Assembly: GCF_010672455.1 (NCBI RefSeq)
Contig: NZ_JAAHGO010000015.1
Coordinates: forward strand, 118,989 to 182,988
Reading direction: 5' to 3'
DNA from: Okeania sp. SIO2C9
GTDB taxonomy: Bacteria; Cyanobacteriota; Cyanobacteriia; Cyanobacteriales; Microcoleaceae
DNA: 64,000 nucleotides
Shown here piece by piece: positions 11,501-19,349 of the stretch (the first letter of the stretch is position 1; each line of letters begins with the position of its first letter). Made by a program: the position numbers and the translations under genes. The notes below the pieces were generated by a model. The model had not been told where the DNA came from, did no database searches, and was given only the letters and a program-made list of their open reading frames with translations.

Positions 11501-11569
11501 TCGATAGACTACAGAATTAGCACTTTCGTAAGTTTGTGTCAGAATCTTGTATCCGGGAAATTTCATCAT
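5573..11569 (-). CDS. Giant Ser/Thr kinase-AAA ATPase-GAF-PAS-histidine kinase
   Basis: A 1998-residue multidomain sensor of a class common in filamentous cyanobacteria. Residues 1-280 are a Hanks-type Ser/Thr kinase: K36 in VILKVLK, HKD130INPAN, DFG149-151 and the activation segment SPEQTGRMNR. Residues ~308-600 are a large ATPase with P-loop GYSGIGKSAL (341-350) and Walker B VIFLDDLQWAD. About 700 helical, TPR-like residues follow. A GAF domain lies near 1350-1510 and a PAS near 1513-1640. The C-terminus is a histidine kinase with H-box GIAHEINTPLG (His near residue 1689) and ATP-binding GEGSGLGLEIVKK. The two-component half has every key motif. The next genes downstream are a lone receiver and a receiver-cyclase, so it probably signals to cAMP. 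The stimulus is unknown. The end of a similar histidine kinase lies as a fossil at 11943. Confidence 0.9.
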   Translation of the reverse strand: MMKFPGYKILTQTYESANSVVYRAIRKQDNQAVILKVLKQDYPTPAELTRYKQEYEITSNLDLDGVVNAYGLEPYQRTLVMILEDFGALSLKQGLLESSTNFSLPEILKIAIKTTDILGQVHSSNIIHKDINPANIVFNPETGQVKIIDFGISTQLNRENPTLKNPNVLEGTLAYMSPEQTGRMNRALDYRTDFYSLGVTFYELLTGKLPFETTDALELVHCHIAKQPIPPKELRKHKTGGTKEEIPQALSDIVIKLMAKTAEERYQSAWGIVADLQECLFQLQTKGEIFEFSLGTKDISDKFQIPQKLYGREAEVETLLAAFERVADNPQSKIEMMLVAGYSGIGKSALVAEIHKPNTRLRGYFIEGKFDQFQRNIPYSAIVSAFKGLMRQLLTESFSQLTQWREKLLAAVGSNGQVIIDVIPEVELIVGKQPPVPELGPTESQNRFNRVFGQFIRAFCTKEHPLVIFLDDLQWADSATLKLIKLMMTDKETQYLFLIGAYRDNEVSPTHPLMMTLDRLKKQGTIVNSITLAPLALESISQLIADTLHSDTDEVKPLALLVKQKTGGNPFFANQFLKTLHSENLITFDFQRHVFLWDIANIEGQDITDNVVELMIGKFKKLPESTQQALRLAACIGASFDLTTISIICEKSKEAVFPDLVTAIQSGLILPTSELDTELLIQDYRFLHDRIQQAAYSLIAEKNRQQVHLQVGQLLLKNLNADELEENLFDVVNHLNRGESLITDSNERYRLAQLNLQASQKAKLSSAFETALKLLKTVIKFLPKTSWQDHYELTLNLYLETGEAEYLNGNNEAGLDILKQTDSHVKNILDRCRLNEYKIMCYRMENKLDSAYKVGLETLKMLEIDFPPYSDQDYLLNELNRTKAMINQVLNSKISPDNQTAFSLESLVNLPQMQDPEKLMTQRILKEIWPIAYFLGSKELHVCTMKITQLSIQYGNSPISVFGYMLYAFNLVFGYGEVESGCAMGQLSLKLHELFHTKELEANILNMWGGLILLYKEHISKCKPHLLKGFNSGIDTGSYQWSGYCAVNFMFQCFFGDESLERTAQIIEDFIPSLTNVDKNMLNYQLIAREAIVNLTEGAEEPEQFVGEWISDKEVLEFGLKSNDLLTVFVVYLYKLALANWYGKFAKAAEYALEGEKYIEGSEGIFTNPVFYFHQSIALASAYELADTQTQEKYLKVLQANRNKFDKWAEHCPENYLHKFKLIQAELARITEKGYEAIDFYDEAIASARENGYTQNQALANELAARFYLAKGKEKIANIYLEEAQYTYLQWGATDKVNQLTTQYPQLLFPKTDIQRNLKTISIASTKSTDTLDLNTVLKASQAISHEIVLDKLLANLMKIMIENAGAQRGFLVLPSQTPSENGTGQKQWQIEASGEADVDKIALLQSVPIDRHLPISIINYVTRTRETVVKNDAVNQGQFTHDSYIKANQTKSILCAPLINQGQLSGIVYLENNLTTGAFTPDRFEVLQLLSGQAAIAITNAKLYAEVKESERRLTQYLEAMPVGVAVHTTTGQLHYVNQTGQKLLGINISPKATTEQIAEAYQVYRADSQDLYPTERLPISRSLVGETAKADDLELHQSDKIIPLEVSSTPIFDETGKISYAIAAFQDISDRKQAQKILEDYNQTLENQVASRTQELKNTLNKLKTTQNELIQSEKMAALGQLVAGIAHEINTPLGAIRAAIGNTDKALEASLSQLPQLLPQLNPQQQTDFFSFLQLAVSNQTSLSTREKRQIKRTLTQQLQSNNITNAKQLAHLLTEAGLHHSLASQISLLQTPQVHQIVQIAYDIARLHTNSKNINNAVERASKIVFALKSYARYDHSGEKQLVQITDGIETVLELYHNYLKKGVDVVRNYQNIPEILCYADELVQVWTNLIHNAIQAMDGKGKIEIQVQVENQDIVVEVTDSGAGIPLDIQDKIFQPFFTTKAAGEGSGLGLEIVKKIIDKHQGKIDFTSVVGKTTFTVTIPIELTDNGIYNQA

Positions 11570-11622
11570 AAGTTGCTGTTATATTAAAAATACGAGTTTC
11601 GAGATAGGTTTGGTTTGTTTGT

Positions 11623-11713
11623 TATAGCAGGAAACAGGCAACAGTGGGAAAAATATTTCTCTGTCTAAGGTTCATCATTAATCTATGTCCTAACCAACTC
11701 GTTCCTTGCTATA
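11623..11713. mobile_element. MITE, family G (TATAGCAGGAA / TTCCTTGCTATA)
   Basis: The ends TATAGCAGGAAACAGG and CGTTCCTTGCTATA are inverted. The interior (GTTCATCATTAATCTATGTC) matches, in reverse complement, the element at 19955-20050. It lies about 50 bp before the start of the giant kinase and may hold or displace its promoter. Confidence 0.6.
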
Positions 11714-11942
11714 GATAATCATTAAACATCATTATTAGCACAATAATCAGGTTAGTTCGCAGAAAAAGTTATATCATGTGCCTCCCCCGGAGGAGCTACC
11801 CTAGCTCTTTCCAGGGGAGTTGCGCTAACGGATGATTAGTTATTAAAAAAACCATACCTCTAGCTTCAAAGGCAAATATGCCGATTTTTCCTACTCCCTA
11901 CTCCCTACTCCCTGCTTACTTAATCCTGACTTAATATTATAG

Positions 11943-12001
11943 CATTGGCAGAATTACCGTAAAAGTAGTGTGACCAACAACAGATGTAAAATCAATCTTT
12001 G
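11943..12001 (-). pseudogene. Fossil C-terminus of a histidine kinase
   Basis: The reverse strand reads about KIDFTSVVGHTTFTVILP, nearly the same as the last part of the giant kinase (KIDFTSVVGKTTFTVTIP). Some 50 of 59 bases match the region near 5610-5665. Nothing upstream continues the reading frame, so this is a short relic of a paralogue or of a partial duplication. Confidence 0.7.
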
Positions 12002-12046
12002 GTAGTCCTGTATATGTAGTGATAATTACGGTGAAGCGATCGCTTC

Positions 12047-12182
12047 ATTATAATGATGAATAAAATACGCGCGTAGCACCCAAATGATTTTCTAAAAAAT
12101 TAGAAAAAGATCAAGTTTTTCTAACTAACCGAGAAATTCGTTGACGTAAAGTATTATTTAATCTTTCTATATAACCCATATT
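12047..12182 (-). pseudogene. IS1-family transposase fragment (C-terminus)
   Basis: The reverse strand reads MGYIERLNNTLRQRISRLVR followed by KT-stop-SFSNFLENHLGA. This is the conserved C-terminal block of IS1 (InsB-like) transposases. An in-frame stop replaces the residue before SFS, and nothing of the N-terminus is nearby. Confidence 0.7.
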
Positions 12183-12622
12183 CCGCACTTCAAAATGTAG
12201 TACAAAAATAGCGTAACAGAGCGATATAGATGTCTCTAGGCTCCGCCAACGCGATTAATTGAGTATTAATACTGGGAGCAAAGAAAAATTGCCGTGAAAG
12301 CGATCGCGATTAGTTAAGTATTAATAGTGGGAGTCAAGAAAAATTGCCGTGACTAGGACACATGAGAGAAAAACCAGTTTGCAGATGGCCAATTAAAATC
12401 CCTCGAAGCCAAAATTTGACTGAAAAATCGGCTCTGAGAAGAAAAAACCTATCTATTAAAAATTTTAACTAGCGAGAAAACATTTAGGTTTTCTATTATT
12501 TTTGATTAAACTAGAATTTACGCAAAATCAGAGCGTTATACGCACTTCTGTGGTATAATACGCGTTGCCAAAAACCCTGCAGGTATGTCTATCCGTAAGT
12601 CCTGATGATATCATATCTCTAA

Positions 12623-14812
12623 TTACCCTTCAGAACTAATCAACCCCCCATATACTCCCTCTTCCTGCAACATTTCCTCATGGGTGCCGCGTTGCACGAC
12701 CTCGCCATTTTCCAAGACAATAATCTCATCGCAATCACGAATAGTACTCAAGCGATGCGCTACAATAATACAACTACACCCCCGACTCTGCAAATTATCA
12801 ACAATTATTTTCTCTGTTTCCGCATCCAATGCACTCGTTGCCTCGTCCATTACTAATATTGTGGGATTATTTACCAAAGCACGAGCAATTTCTAACCTTT
12901 GTCTTTGACCCCCACTTAAGTTTCCACCCCCCTCCAATAACTCACCATCGTATCCACCAGGAAGTGCCATAACTGCTTCATGGATAACGGCATCTTGACA
13001 AGCTTTCATCAGTTGAGTTGTTGATATTGTCGGGTTCCACAAAGTTAAATTATCCCGCACCGTGCCTCCAAATAAAAATATTTCTTGTTCCACCATCGAC
13101 AGAGAATTAGTTAATACTGTGGGCGAAATATCTTCTCTGGGAACACCATCAAACAAAATTTCTCCCTCCCACGGTTGATACAAACCACAAATTAATTTGG
13201 CGATCGTCGATTTTCCCGAACCACTACCACCAACTAATGCTATCTTTTGCCCTGGTTGCAACGACAAATTCAAATCTATGACTAAAGGTGGATCTACCTG
13301 CGAATAGCCAAATGTAATATTCCTTAACTCTACATACCCTTTGAGTTTTGATTCTTCAAATACTTGCTCTTTTTCCCCTTCAGCTTTTTCCCCTTCAGCT
13401 TCTTCCTGGGTCTCATTACTCAATACATCATCAAGTCGATTCAAATCTCCCTCTAATTCCTGGAGAGTGCTGCCAAAACCAACCAAAGTATTTACAGGTT
13501 GCTGAAAACTTAACATCAAGCTCTGAAATGCTACCAACATTCCAATACTGAGTTCCCCTTCCATAACTCGCAAACCACCTACGACTAATACCAATACTGA
13601 TGTGAGGGATGATAAAAATGTTGGTAAAATCTCTAAAACTTGGTTTGTCACTTCCAACTGTTGTTGAGTATTCACGGTTTTCGCATAATATCCAGACCAC
13701 CGAGAAAAAAAGTCAGACTCCAGCGCCGATGCTTTTAGGGTTTCCATACTTTGCAACCCCGCAATACTTGCCCCTGCTAGTTTACCTTCGTCTTGTACTA
13801 ACCGCATATTGGCATCTACCCGTTGCCGAGATACCAACTGTAAAGCTAAGATATTCACCGCAGCAAAGCTAATTGCGATTAAAGTTAGTACGCGGTCGTA
13901 GGCAAACATCACCAACCCATAAAATACTATCATTACTGTATCAATAACTGTAGTCGCTAACTGTCCGGAAAGCACCTGGGCAACTTCATTATTTATACTG
14001 ACGCGATCGCTAATTTCTCCAGCATATCTTTGGGCATAAAATCCTACTGGTAGTCGCAGAATATGCCACATAAACTGACTAGACATCCCTACAGATAATT
14101 TAATCATTAATTTTCTTAGGTAGCGTAGTCGTAATAAAGTCAGTAAAGTTTGTAATATCGTGGCGATCGTCATTCCCAATACTAGGGGTCGCAACCAGTT
14201 GGTACGATTTTCTACAAGAATATTATCAACAAATATTTGGCTAAATACTGGTACTGTCAAACCTGGAATTACTAGCAGAAAACCGGCGATGATACAATAA
14301 ATTATTGCGCCTAAAGATGGTCGGAGTCTTTGATATAATAATGGGATGATGCTTGGTTTACGACCACTTTTTTCAAAGTCTTCTCCGGGTTCGATAGTGA
14401 GGATAACTCCGGTAAAGCTTTCATCAAATTCATCCCAGGAAACTTTGCGAGGTCCGGTAGCAGGGTCGTTGAGGAAAACTTGATGTTTGTTAAATCCTTC
14501 TACGACTAAGAAATGATTAAATTCCCAAAATACAATATAGGGAGGAGATATTTCGTCAAGTTGATCGAGGGTTTCTGCTTTGAAACCGTTTGCTTCCATT
14601 CCGTAATTTCTGGCAGCACCAACTATTTTAGATGCTTTGCTGCCATCGCGGGAAACTCCACATTCTTGTCGGAGTTTGGCAAGAGGTATAATGCGACCAT
14701 AGTAACTTAGGATGATACATAGGGCCGCAGCACCACATTCAACGGCTTCCATCTGAATAACAGTCGGGGTTTTGACTCTTTTTTTTTCATTTGATTTAGA
14801 TAGGGTTTGCAC
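12623..14812 (-). CDS. C39-peptidase ABC exporter (bacteriocin/NHLM type)
   Basis: A 729-residue fusion of peptidase, membrane domain and ATPase, of the class that cuts a double-glycine leader and exports the peptide. The C39 peptidase has Cys26 in QMEAVECG, His100 in EFNHFLVVEGF and Asp116 in FLNDPATG, so the triad is intact. Residues ~165-430 hold about six membrane helices. The ATPase has LVGGSGSGKST, LSGGQRQRLEIARAL and ILVMDEATSALD. A Glu/Lys-rich insert (EEAEGEKAEGEKEQ) joins the halves. The only in-frame start before the QMEA block is a GTG at 14812 that lies inside a MITE, so the original start or promoter has probably been replaced. No precursor peptide, HlyD partner or maturation enzyme is in the window. 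Confidence 0.85.
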   Translation of the reverse strand: MQTLSKSNEKKRVKTPTVIQMEAVECGAAALCIILSYYGRIIPLAKLRQECGVSRDGSKASKIVGAARNYGMEANGFKAETLDQLDEISPPYIVFWEFNHFLVVEGFNKHQVFLNDPATGPRKVSWDEFDESFTGVILTIEPGEDFEKSGRKPSIIPLLYQRLRPSLGAIIYCIIAGFLLVIPGLTVPVFSQIFVDNILVENRTNWLRPLVLGMTIATILQTLLTLLRLRYLRKLMIKLSVGMSSQFMWHILRLPVGFYAQRYAGEISDRVSINNEVAQVLSGQLATTVIDTVMIVFYGLVMFAYDRVLTLIAISFAAVNILALQLVSRQRVDANMRLVQDEGKLAGASIAGLQSMETLKASALESDFFSRWSGYYAKTVNTQQQLEVTNQVLEILPTFLSSLTSVLVLVVGGLRVMEGELSIGMLVAFQSLMLSFQQPVNTLVGFGSTLQELEGDLNRLDDVLSNETQEEAEGEKAEGEKEQVFEESKLKGYVELRNITFGYSQVDPPLVIDLNLSLQPGQKIALVGGSGSGKSTIAKLICGLYQPWEGEILFDGVPREDISPTVLTNSLSMVEQEIFLFGGTVRDNLTLWNPTISTTQLMKACQDAVIHEAVMALPGGYDGELLEGGGNLSGGQRQRLEIARALVNNPTILVMDEATSALDAETEKIIVDNLQSRGCSCIIVAHRLSTIRDCDEIIVLENGEVVQRGTHEEMLQEEGVYGGLISSEG

Positions 14813-15052
14813 TCAAAAGTCTTTTTACTAAGGCAGGGAGTAGGGAGTAGGGAGTAGTGAAGAGTCAAGAGGAGTCAGGAGTTGTAGAGGATGTACAAAG
14901 GAAAAATTATCTCTATCCTTGGGTGTCTCTATCTGGCCCAAAATCCGCTCATTTTTGAACCTCAATTACCTAAAAGCTGGTACTTTATTAGCATTTGCAA
15001 GGGCTGAAATCTTTGCCAGGGAATACTTTGAGCTTTATGGGTGCAAGCCCTA
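14801..15052. mobile_element. MITE, family A, overlapping the exporter start
   Basis: The left end TAGGGTTTGCACTC and right end GGGTGCAAGCCCTA are inverted repeats about 250 bp apart, with TA at both borders. The interior has AAAAGCTGGTACTTTATTAG, shared with the copy at 28469. Its left end supplies the GTG and first codons (M-Q-T-L) of the exporter frame. Confidence 0.75.
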
Positions 15053-15686
15053 GATATAGCAATGTGCGCTGGCATATTTACAAATTGCAGGAGATGTCCA
15101 ATAGCTAAAAGTCTTATATTATCGGTTTTTTATTCCCCCTGTTGCCAGATGAGCTGTTGCCTGTTGCCTGCGCACAGCGCTATAGTATCTGGATAATTTA
15201 GGACTCAGAGTTCAGGTGTCAGGAGTGGGTCCCCATCTGCTTACAAGGGTAAGTTTTTACAGCAGTTTTCATTTGGGTAGACCACAGTAGACATCTCCTC
15301 CATGCATAGGCAGTAGGCAGTCGGGAACCCACCCCTAACCCCTCCGGTGGAGGGGAAGAATTGATAATTTCAGATCGATATAGATATTGATTTTTTATTA
15401 TTACCAGATGTCTAGTAGGGACGCTCCATGGAACGTCCCTACAAGGTTTGATGTGTGAAGATGTGGTTCATCAATTTGAAAAGCGCTGTAAGATTTGACA
15501 CGGTGACGCGGTGACAAGGGGACGCGGAGATTGGATAATTGAGTAATTAATTCTACTCGCTCTATTCATTACAGAAAATCCCTGCGTCCATCTATCTAGG
15601 CATCTTCCCATCTCCCCATCTCCCCATCTCCCCATCTCCCCATCTCCCCATCTCCCCATCTCCCCACACTCCCTACTCCCTACTCC
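15053..15686. other. Intergenic with short repeats
   Basis: No gene. It contains CTGTTGCCTG repeats near 15150, a 28-bp palindrome GTAGGGACGCTCCATGGAACG... at 15415-15442 (relative of 2440), and the octamer array that starts at 15606. Confidence 0.55.
15415..15442. repeat. 28-bp palindrome, GTAGGGACG type
   Basis: The two 14-base arms are inverted with one mismatched pair. The length and the outer GTAGGG/CCCTAC bases match the palindrome inside the dead tnpB at 2440. Confidence 0.7.
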
Positions 15687-15711
15687 CTACTCCCTACTCC
15701 CTACTCCCTCA
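15606..15711. repeat. Octanucleotide microsatellites (CATCTCCC)n and (CTACTCCC)n
   Basis: About seven head-to-tail CATCTCCC units are followed by about five CTACTCCC units, both with an 8-bp period. They resemble the short tandemly repeated repetitive (STRR) sequences known in cyanobacteria. The second array runs into the 3' end of the hybrid kinase gene. Confidence 0.85.
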
Positions 15712-18167
15712 GTTAATACAGATTTTAACTGGTCAATTTTCACGGGTTTAGAAATATAATTATTCATTCCTGAATTTAAACAAGTTTGGCGATCTTCTTC
15801 CATTGCATTTGCAGTCATGGCGATAATATAAGGTTTTTGGCTATCTGGAAAATGTTGACGAATCCAACAAGTAGCTTCTACCCCACTCATTTCTGGCATT
15901 TCCATATCCATTAAGATAATATCATAGGATTTACGTTGTACTGCTGCAATTACTTCTAAGCCATTAATTACTACATCGGCACTATAACCCAAGCTTTTTA
16001 ACATTAATAAAGTAAGTTTTTGATTAACTTGATTATCTTCTGCAACCAGAATAGAAAGAAGAGAATTTTTAATAGGTTCAATCATTTTCAGAGGATTTGA
16101 TTGTACTATGGTTTTTGGTTTTTCTAATCTAAAAACACGATCTAATGTTTCATAAAGTTGAGATTGTTTAATCGGTTTTTTTAATACAGCATAAAAATTG
16201 ATTTTACTAACTATTTCTCGTTCGGGAAATTCTAAGGAAGTTACTATAATTAAAGGTAATTCTCGACAAAATCGTAACTTTCTAATTTCTTTAGCTAAAG
16301 TTAAACCATCCATATTTAGCATTTCCCAATCTAAGATAATAGCATCAAAATCTCTCTCTTGCCTTAACCATTCTAAAGCTTGATTTTGTTCTTGTGTAGC
16401 TACAGGTAACATATTCCAGTCTTGTATTTGTTGGGTTAAAATTTGACAATTAGTAGCATGATCATCAACAATTAAAATTCTTTTTCCCGACAAACTAGCA
16501 GGAATAGTTTTTGGTACATCACCTGTGATTTTGGCGGTAACAGTAAAATAGAAAGTTGAACCTTTACCTAGCTGACTTTCTACCCAAATTTTACCTCCCA
16601 TCATTTCTACTAAACGCTTACAAATAACCAGGCCTAGACCTGTTCCTCCATATTTACGAGTTGTGGAACTATCAACTTGACTAAAAGGTTTAAATAAACT
16701 ATTTTGTTGTTCTAGAGAAATACCAATTCCTGTATCTTTTACAGCAAATTCAAATTGGTAATAAGGTTTTTTTTCTGCTTGGCTAATAACTTGACTAGAT
16801 ACTGATACAGTCACTGCACCATTTTCTGTAAATTTTAAAGCATTACTCAGAATATTTACTAAAATTTGACGCACTCTTCGGGAATCTAAAATAATATTTT
16901 TAGGAGTGGAAGGATACCAATAGTAAGCTAATTCTATTTTTTGATCGAATGCTTTAGGAGCAAATAAATCAAGAATAAATTCAAGACATTCTTGTAAATT
17001 AAAAGCTTCGTAGTATAATTCTAGTTTTCCTGATTCAATTTTTGAAAGGTCGAGAAGATCGTTAATAATATTTAAAAGAGCATCTCCACTATCACAAATT
17101 GTTTCAATAAAATCACGTTGTTGTGAAGTTAAATTTGTATTTAATAGTAATTCTGTCATTCCTAAAACTCCATTCATCGGAGTCCTAATTTCATGACTCA
17201 TCATTGCAATAAACTCACTTTTAGCACGATTAGCAGATTCAGCTTCAATTTGTTTGATTTCTAACTCTTTTTGAGTATTTTTTAGGTTTTCAAGAGTTTC
17301 AGAAAGTTGACTAATAGTTTTTTCTAAGCGGTCTGATTGTTTGATAGTAGAGCGTTCTGAAACCTCAAGTAATTGGGTCAAAGTAGCAATTTTTGAATTT
17401 AATTCTTCAACCTTTGGTACAGCAGAAATTAGATGACAATAACTATTAAAAACTCTGCGGCCGACAAAAGGTAAAATAGCTGTTTTAATACTTAAAGCTA
17501 AAGTGCTAAACATTTCTGCTGTAGCACGAGGAATTTTCACTTTAGAAAATATAATTACTGCAAACAGATTACCGTCAGGTAACAAGCCTCCAAAAGCTAA
17601 AACAGATTTAATCCCAAAAGGAATTACAAAGTTTTCTTTTGCTGGAATGTATTCACTAGAAATTGCGTCAGGAACATAAAAAACATTATAGTTTTTTTGT
17701 TCTAATTCAATTAACTGTTGAGGTTCCGGTTTGAGTAGTAAATTAATATCTAAACCAAGCTGATAAATTAATTGAAAAATCATTGGGATTTTTTCTACTA
17801 CTTTCCGACAAGAGAGAGGAATGGCTTGATGACCTTTAGATTTAAGGCGATTATTCCATTCTTCCCGCTCACCAACAGTTGCTAAAAGTGTTAAACATTT
17901 TAACTTTTCAGTACTATAATTATCTTCTAATATTTGTTGAGCAAATTGTTGTATATGTGGCTCTAAATCGTCAAAATCATGGGTTTTAAAAAAGCGAATT
18001 AAAGCACAATATTTTTCCTTTGTTTGGTCATTAGCTAAATTATTATAAAGGTAATTAACAATTCTACTGCTTATTTCCTCCATACTGGCTGCTTCATTCC
18101 CTAGTTGACGTAGTTTAAAACTACATTCAATCATATCTCTGAGAGTAAATTTAACTAAATCATGCAT
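15687..18167 (-). CDS. Hybrid histidine kinase with two receivers
   Basis: An 826-residue hybrid sensor kinase without membrane segments. Residues 1-250 form an N-terminal sensory region that I do not recognise with certainty; it has a GAF-like stretch around 180-235. Residues ~255-315 are coiled coil. The dimerisation domain has H325 in [12 protein letters not shown]. The ATP-binding domain has [12 protein letters not shown]. Two receivers follow: ILIVDDH...[11 protein letters not shown] (~565-690) and ILVAEDN...[12 protein letters not shown] (~705-820), both with phospho-acceptor Asp. The last eight residues (EGVGSRE and neighbours) and the stop codon come from the GGGAGTA octamer repeat downstream, so the natural C-terminus was replaced. 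No partner gene adjoins it. Confidence 0.88.
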   Translation of the reverse strand: MHDLVKFTLRDMIECSFKLRQLGNEAASMEEISSRIVNYLYNNLANDQTKEKYCALIRFFKTHDFDDLEPHIQQFAQQILEDNYSTEKLKCLTLLATVGEREEWNNRLKSKGHQAIPLSCRKVVEKIPMIFQLIYQLGLDINLLLKPEPQQLIELEQKNYNVFYVPDAISSEYIPAKENFVIPFGIKSVLAFGGLLPDGNLFAVIIFSKVKIPRATAEMFSTLALSIKTAILPFVGRRVFNSYCHLISAVPKVEELNSKIATLTQLLEVSERSTIKQSDRLEKTISQLSETLENLKNTQKELEIKQIEAESANRAKSEFIAMMSHEIRTPMNGVLGMTELLLNTNLTSQQRDFIETICDSGDALLNIINDLLDLSKIESGKLELYYEAFNLQECLEFILDLFAPKAFDQKIELAYYWYPSTPKNIILDSRRVRQILVNILSNALKFTENGAVTVSVSSQVISQAEKKPYYQFEFAVKDTGIGISLEQQNSLFKPFSQVDSSTTRKYGGTGLGLVICKRLVEMMGGKIWVESQLGKGSTFYFTVTAKITGDVPKTIPASLSGKRILIVDDHATNCQILTQQIQDWNMLPVATQEQNQALEWLRQERDFDAIILDWEMLNMDGLTLAKEIRKLRFCRELPLIIVTSLEFPEREIVSKINFYAVLKKPIKQSQLYETLDRVFRLEKPKTIVQSNPLKMIEPIKNSLLSILVAEDNQVNQKLTLLMLKSLGYSADVVINGLEVIAAVQRKSYDIILMDMEMPEMSGVEATCWIRQHFPDSQKPYIIAMTANAMEEDRQTCLNSGMNNYISKPVKIDQLKSVLTEGVGSRE

Positions 18168-18677
18168 TTGATATTATTCTGGTTATTGATAATAATTAAT
18201 AGATAGCAATCCTAAATGATTTACTGTTAATATCTTATTATATATGATGGTAAATTTTTTAGTGCCTACTTGATTACTTACCCTGAAAATTTATAGGTAT
18301 TATAGACTATTTAGAGTGATGTAATCTCAAACAAAAAAAATCAGGAAATTATGAGTATTAATAACTATGCTAAAGACTAAAAAGGGGGAAAGAATACTTC
18401 TTTTGATTAGAGAATAGCAAAAAATAAATTATTCAATTCTTGGACTCTCCCTACTCCCTTAAATTCAGTGCAATGAAATATTTTTTGACTCGGAAGTCCC
18501 TTACTTATTAAACTAACATAATAGTAATTAATCTACTCAAATTGAAAACGCAAAGCAAGCGATCGCCAATTAAATCTGAATAATAGTAAACTTCTATCTA
18601 GGGTTTGCTGAAAAAGTCTTTTTCTAGGGGGTAGGAGGACTGAGTCAGGAGGAATAATTGTCTGATATTTGTCTCTC

Positions 18678-18918
18678 TAGGTTTGCTGAAAATGTGATAA
18701 TTTTCAGCTTTTTGGAACGAAAAACTTGCATTTTTTTCGTAAAAAGGCTAAATTATTTACAAATAAAGTCTTTTTAGAGTTATATCATGTCCTCTTGAAT
18801 ACTTATACTTTGATGGAAAGAAGGCAAAAGGCCTTTATGTTCAAGGGTTTCTTCCAATTATGACTTAATTCTATACACAAACGATGCTACCGGACATGAT
18901 ATTAATCAGCAAATCCTA
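18678..18918. mobile_element. MITE, family A, carrying a nested family B element
   Basis: Left end TAGGTTTGCTGAAAATG; right end TTAATCAGCAAATCCTA. Between them, at 18781-18903, sits an element with family B ends, immediately before the right end, which suggests insertion of B into A. Confidence 0.6.
18781..18903. mobile_element. MITE, family B (ATATCATGTCC.. ends)
   Basis: Left end TATATCATGTCCTCTTGAAT; right end GATGCTACCGGACATGATAT. Related ends occur at 48067 (ATCATGTCCGGTAGCATCG), 48340-48470, 51477-51623 and 55806. Confidence 0.6.
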
Positions 18919-18954
18919 TCTATTCTATAATTACTTATTATCTCCGCTTAATTA

Positions 18955-19155
18955 GGGATAGAACTCCGTTCTGTGCTCCGCGTTACATGTCGCATTTGCG
19001 TTTTGCTGGCGCACAACTGCCTTAACGCTGCGCGAAATTTTTGCCCAGCATGACCTAGGAAAAAGCATTCCGGACTGAAAGCATTAACCTTTGCGCTAGC
19101 ATGACCTTAGCGCAGCTCCGACCCAGGAGATAGGATGCGTTGTGCGCCAGCTAAA
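18955..19155. repeat. Cluster of GC-rich short palindromic repeats
   Basis: This patch is richer in GC than its surroundings, with pieces such as TTGTGCGCCAGC, GGCGCACAACTGCC, GCGCTAGC, and two copies of an AGCATGACCT(A/T)GC segment. The pieces are partly inverted to each other. It looks like several small palindromic elements inserted side by side. Confidence 0.5.
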
Positions 19156-19349
19156 CAAAAAACTTTCTCCAATCTTTCTTTGTCTTCTTTCCTTCTCGTT
19201 CCCTGTTTTGAACCCAATTTTTCTTTCTTCCTTCTTCCTTCTTCCCTCTTCCTTCTTCTATAATTTTCCTAATCCTAATAATGTACGCTAATATAACAAA
19301 AAGTTAACATTATATATATGTCCAAACAAAATGGACTCACAACTTAAAT

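Larger units (their letters stand above)
11714..12622. other. Intergenic graveyard upstream of the giant kinase
   Basis: About 900 bp without a live gene. It holds a histidine-kinase fragment (11943-12001), an IS1-type transposase tail (12047-12182), near-duplicate segments at about 12245 and 12304 (each with GCGATTA..TTGAGTATTAAT and AAGAAAAATTGCCGTGA), and a half MITE end GTAAGTCCTGA near 12595. The rest is AT-rich sequence without recognisable content. Confidence 0.55.
18168..19349. other. Intergenic with nested MITEs and palindromes
   Basis: Nearly 1.2 kb without a gene. A family A end TAGGGTTTGCTGAAAAAGTC stands alone at 18599, a second A element spans 18678-18918 with a family B element inside it, and a cluster of GC-rich palindromic pieces spans 18955-19155. 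A CTTCC-rich tract (19200-19260) ends 90 bp before the peroxiredoxin gene. Confidence 0.55.

Noticed and set aside
15471..15659. Gly/Trp/Met repeat protein on the minus strand
   Set aside because: It is a translation of the CATCTCCC microsatellite.
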